From the NCBI GenBank assembly GCA_016779565.1, contig JADHNJ010000015.1, forward strand, positions 1 to 52,702: DNA of 52,702 nt. Reading direction: 5' to 3'. The notes under the pieces were generated by a model, which had not been told where the DNA came from, did not search any database, and saw only the letters and a list, made by a program, of their open reading frames with translations. This document shows, in pieces, positions 52,501 to 52,702 of this stretch (positions within the stretch are counted from its first letter, which is position 1; each line of letters starts with the position of its first letter). Source of the DNA: Pseudomonadales bacterium. Lineage in GTDB: Bacteria > Pseudomonadota > Gammaproteobacteria > Pseudomonadales > Azotimanducaceae. A program made the position numbers and the translations under genes.

Positions 52501-52702
52501 TCAATCGACAAAAGTTGCGAATTCGTCGACCGAAAAACGATGACTGATCAATGTGTTAACCGGAGCATCGCTTTGTGGGTGACCGATCGCGACGCCACAA
52601 AATAACATCAGATCTTCAGGAGCCTTAACAAACTCAGCAACTGTCTGAGGTTTGGTTGCCCAGGCTTCTTGAGCGCAAGTGGCCAACCCCGCATCGGTTG
52701 CT
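52501..52702 (-). CDS. nitroreductase family protein, C-terminal part (partial)
   Basis: The frame runs off the right edge of the window, so only the last 66 or so residues are visible. They match the C-terminal end of the nitroreductase family: GLATCAQEAWATKPQTVAEF, then LMLFCGVAIGHPQSDAPVN, the FMN-phosphate and dimer region of flavin-dependent NAD(P)H nitroreductases. The visible cysteines are not catalytic in this family. Transcription is leftward, toward the tandem arrays. Confidence 0.85.
   Translation of the reverse strand, partial: ATDAGLATCAQEAWATKPQTVAEFVKAPEDLMLFCGVAIGHPQSDAPVNTLISHRFSVDEFATFVD

Overview
The window is about 52.7 kb of chromosome from a gammaproteobacterium, most likely a marine one. 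The evidence for this is the set of conserved genes (metH, nfuA, glnS, etfBA with ETF-ubiquinone oxidoreductase, DUF1285, DUF2970, CPXCG protein, yaiI, slyD, tdk), a gammaproteobacterial type II secretion operon, LexA sites of the CTGT-N8-ACAG type, and fatty-acid/CoA genes of the kind common in oligotrophic marine lineages. I do not assign a genus. I see no rRNA, tRNA, CRISPR array, phage gene or intact insertion sequence.

Layout. 1-13 kb: a small membrane protein, DUF2970, cobalamin-dependent methionine synthase, NfuA, a secreted protein coupled to a TauE/SafE exporter, glutaminyl-tRNA synthetase, a fold-type II PLP enzyme, a zinc-finger mini-protein, a secreted M19 dipeptidase, and glyA behind a complete ZTP (pfl) riboswitch. 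13-18.5 kb: small enzymes, a broken gene at 13884-14143, and a DUF35/thiolase pair followed by a phosphoesterase and DUF1285. 18.5-25.3 kb: ETF-QO divergent from etfBA, then a leftward lysR-pyrB-cysK run. 25.5-33.2 kb: type II secretion genes gspE to gspM without gspC or gspD. 33.1-38.9 kb: a MATE exporter, the error-prone polymerase dnaE2 with its own LexA site, and thymidine kinase behind an 18-bp tandem array. 39-45.4 kb: yaiI, slyD, a leftward acyl-CoA operon (dioxygenase, CoA transferase, Nudix, enoyl-CoA hydratase) and a zinc dehydrogenase. 45.4-52.7 kb: a large lipoprotein with a flagellar-cap-like segment, an SPOUT methyltransferase, a glutathione peroxidase with an in-frame UGA, imuB-imuA, a perfect 48-bp palindrome containing a LexA site, a dense mosaic of short tandem repeats, and the end of a nitroreductase gene.

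How the genes work together. DnaE2, ImuA and ImuB make up the SOS mutasome. Here it is split into two LexA-marked loci 11 kb apart. The electron-transfer flavoprotein genes, the thiolase/DUF35 pair and the CoA-transferase/hydratase operon all point to acyl-CoA oxidation. metH, glyA with its ZTP riboswitch, and cysK belong to one-carbon and sulfur amino acid metabolism.

The most striking item is the gene at 48436-48894 (minus). Read through a single in-frame UGA, it is a full-length glutathione peroxidase with the UGA exactly at the catalytic Cys/Sec position. Fourteen bases downstream lies a hairpin whose tip (GCAGGTCTGC) matches the E. coli fdhF SECIS tip. I interpret it as a bacterial selenoprotein. 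Other unusual points are the FliD-like segment inside a lipoprotein, the LexA palindrome, and three unrelated intergenic arrays that share an 18-bp period.
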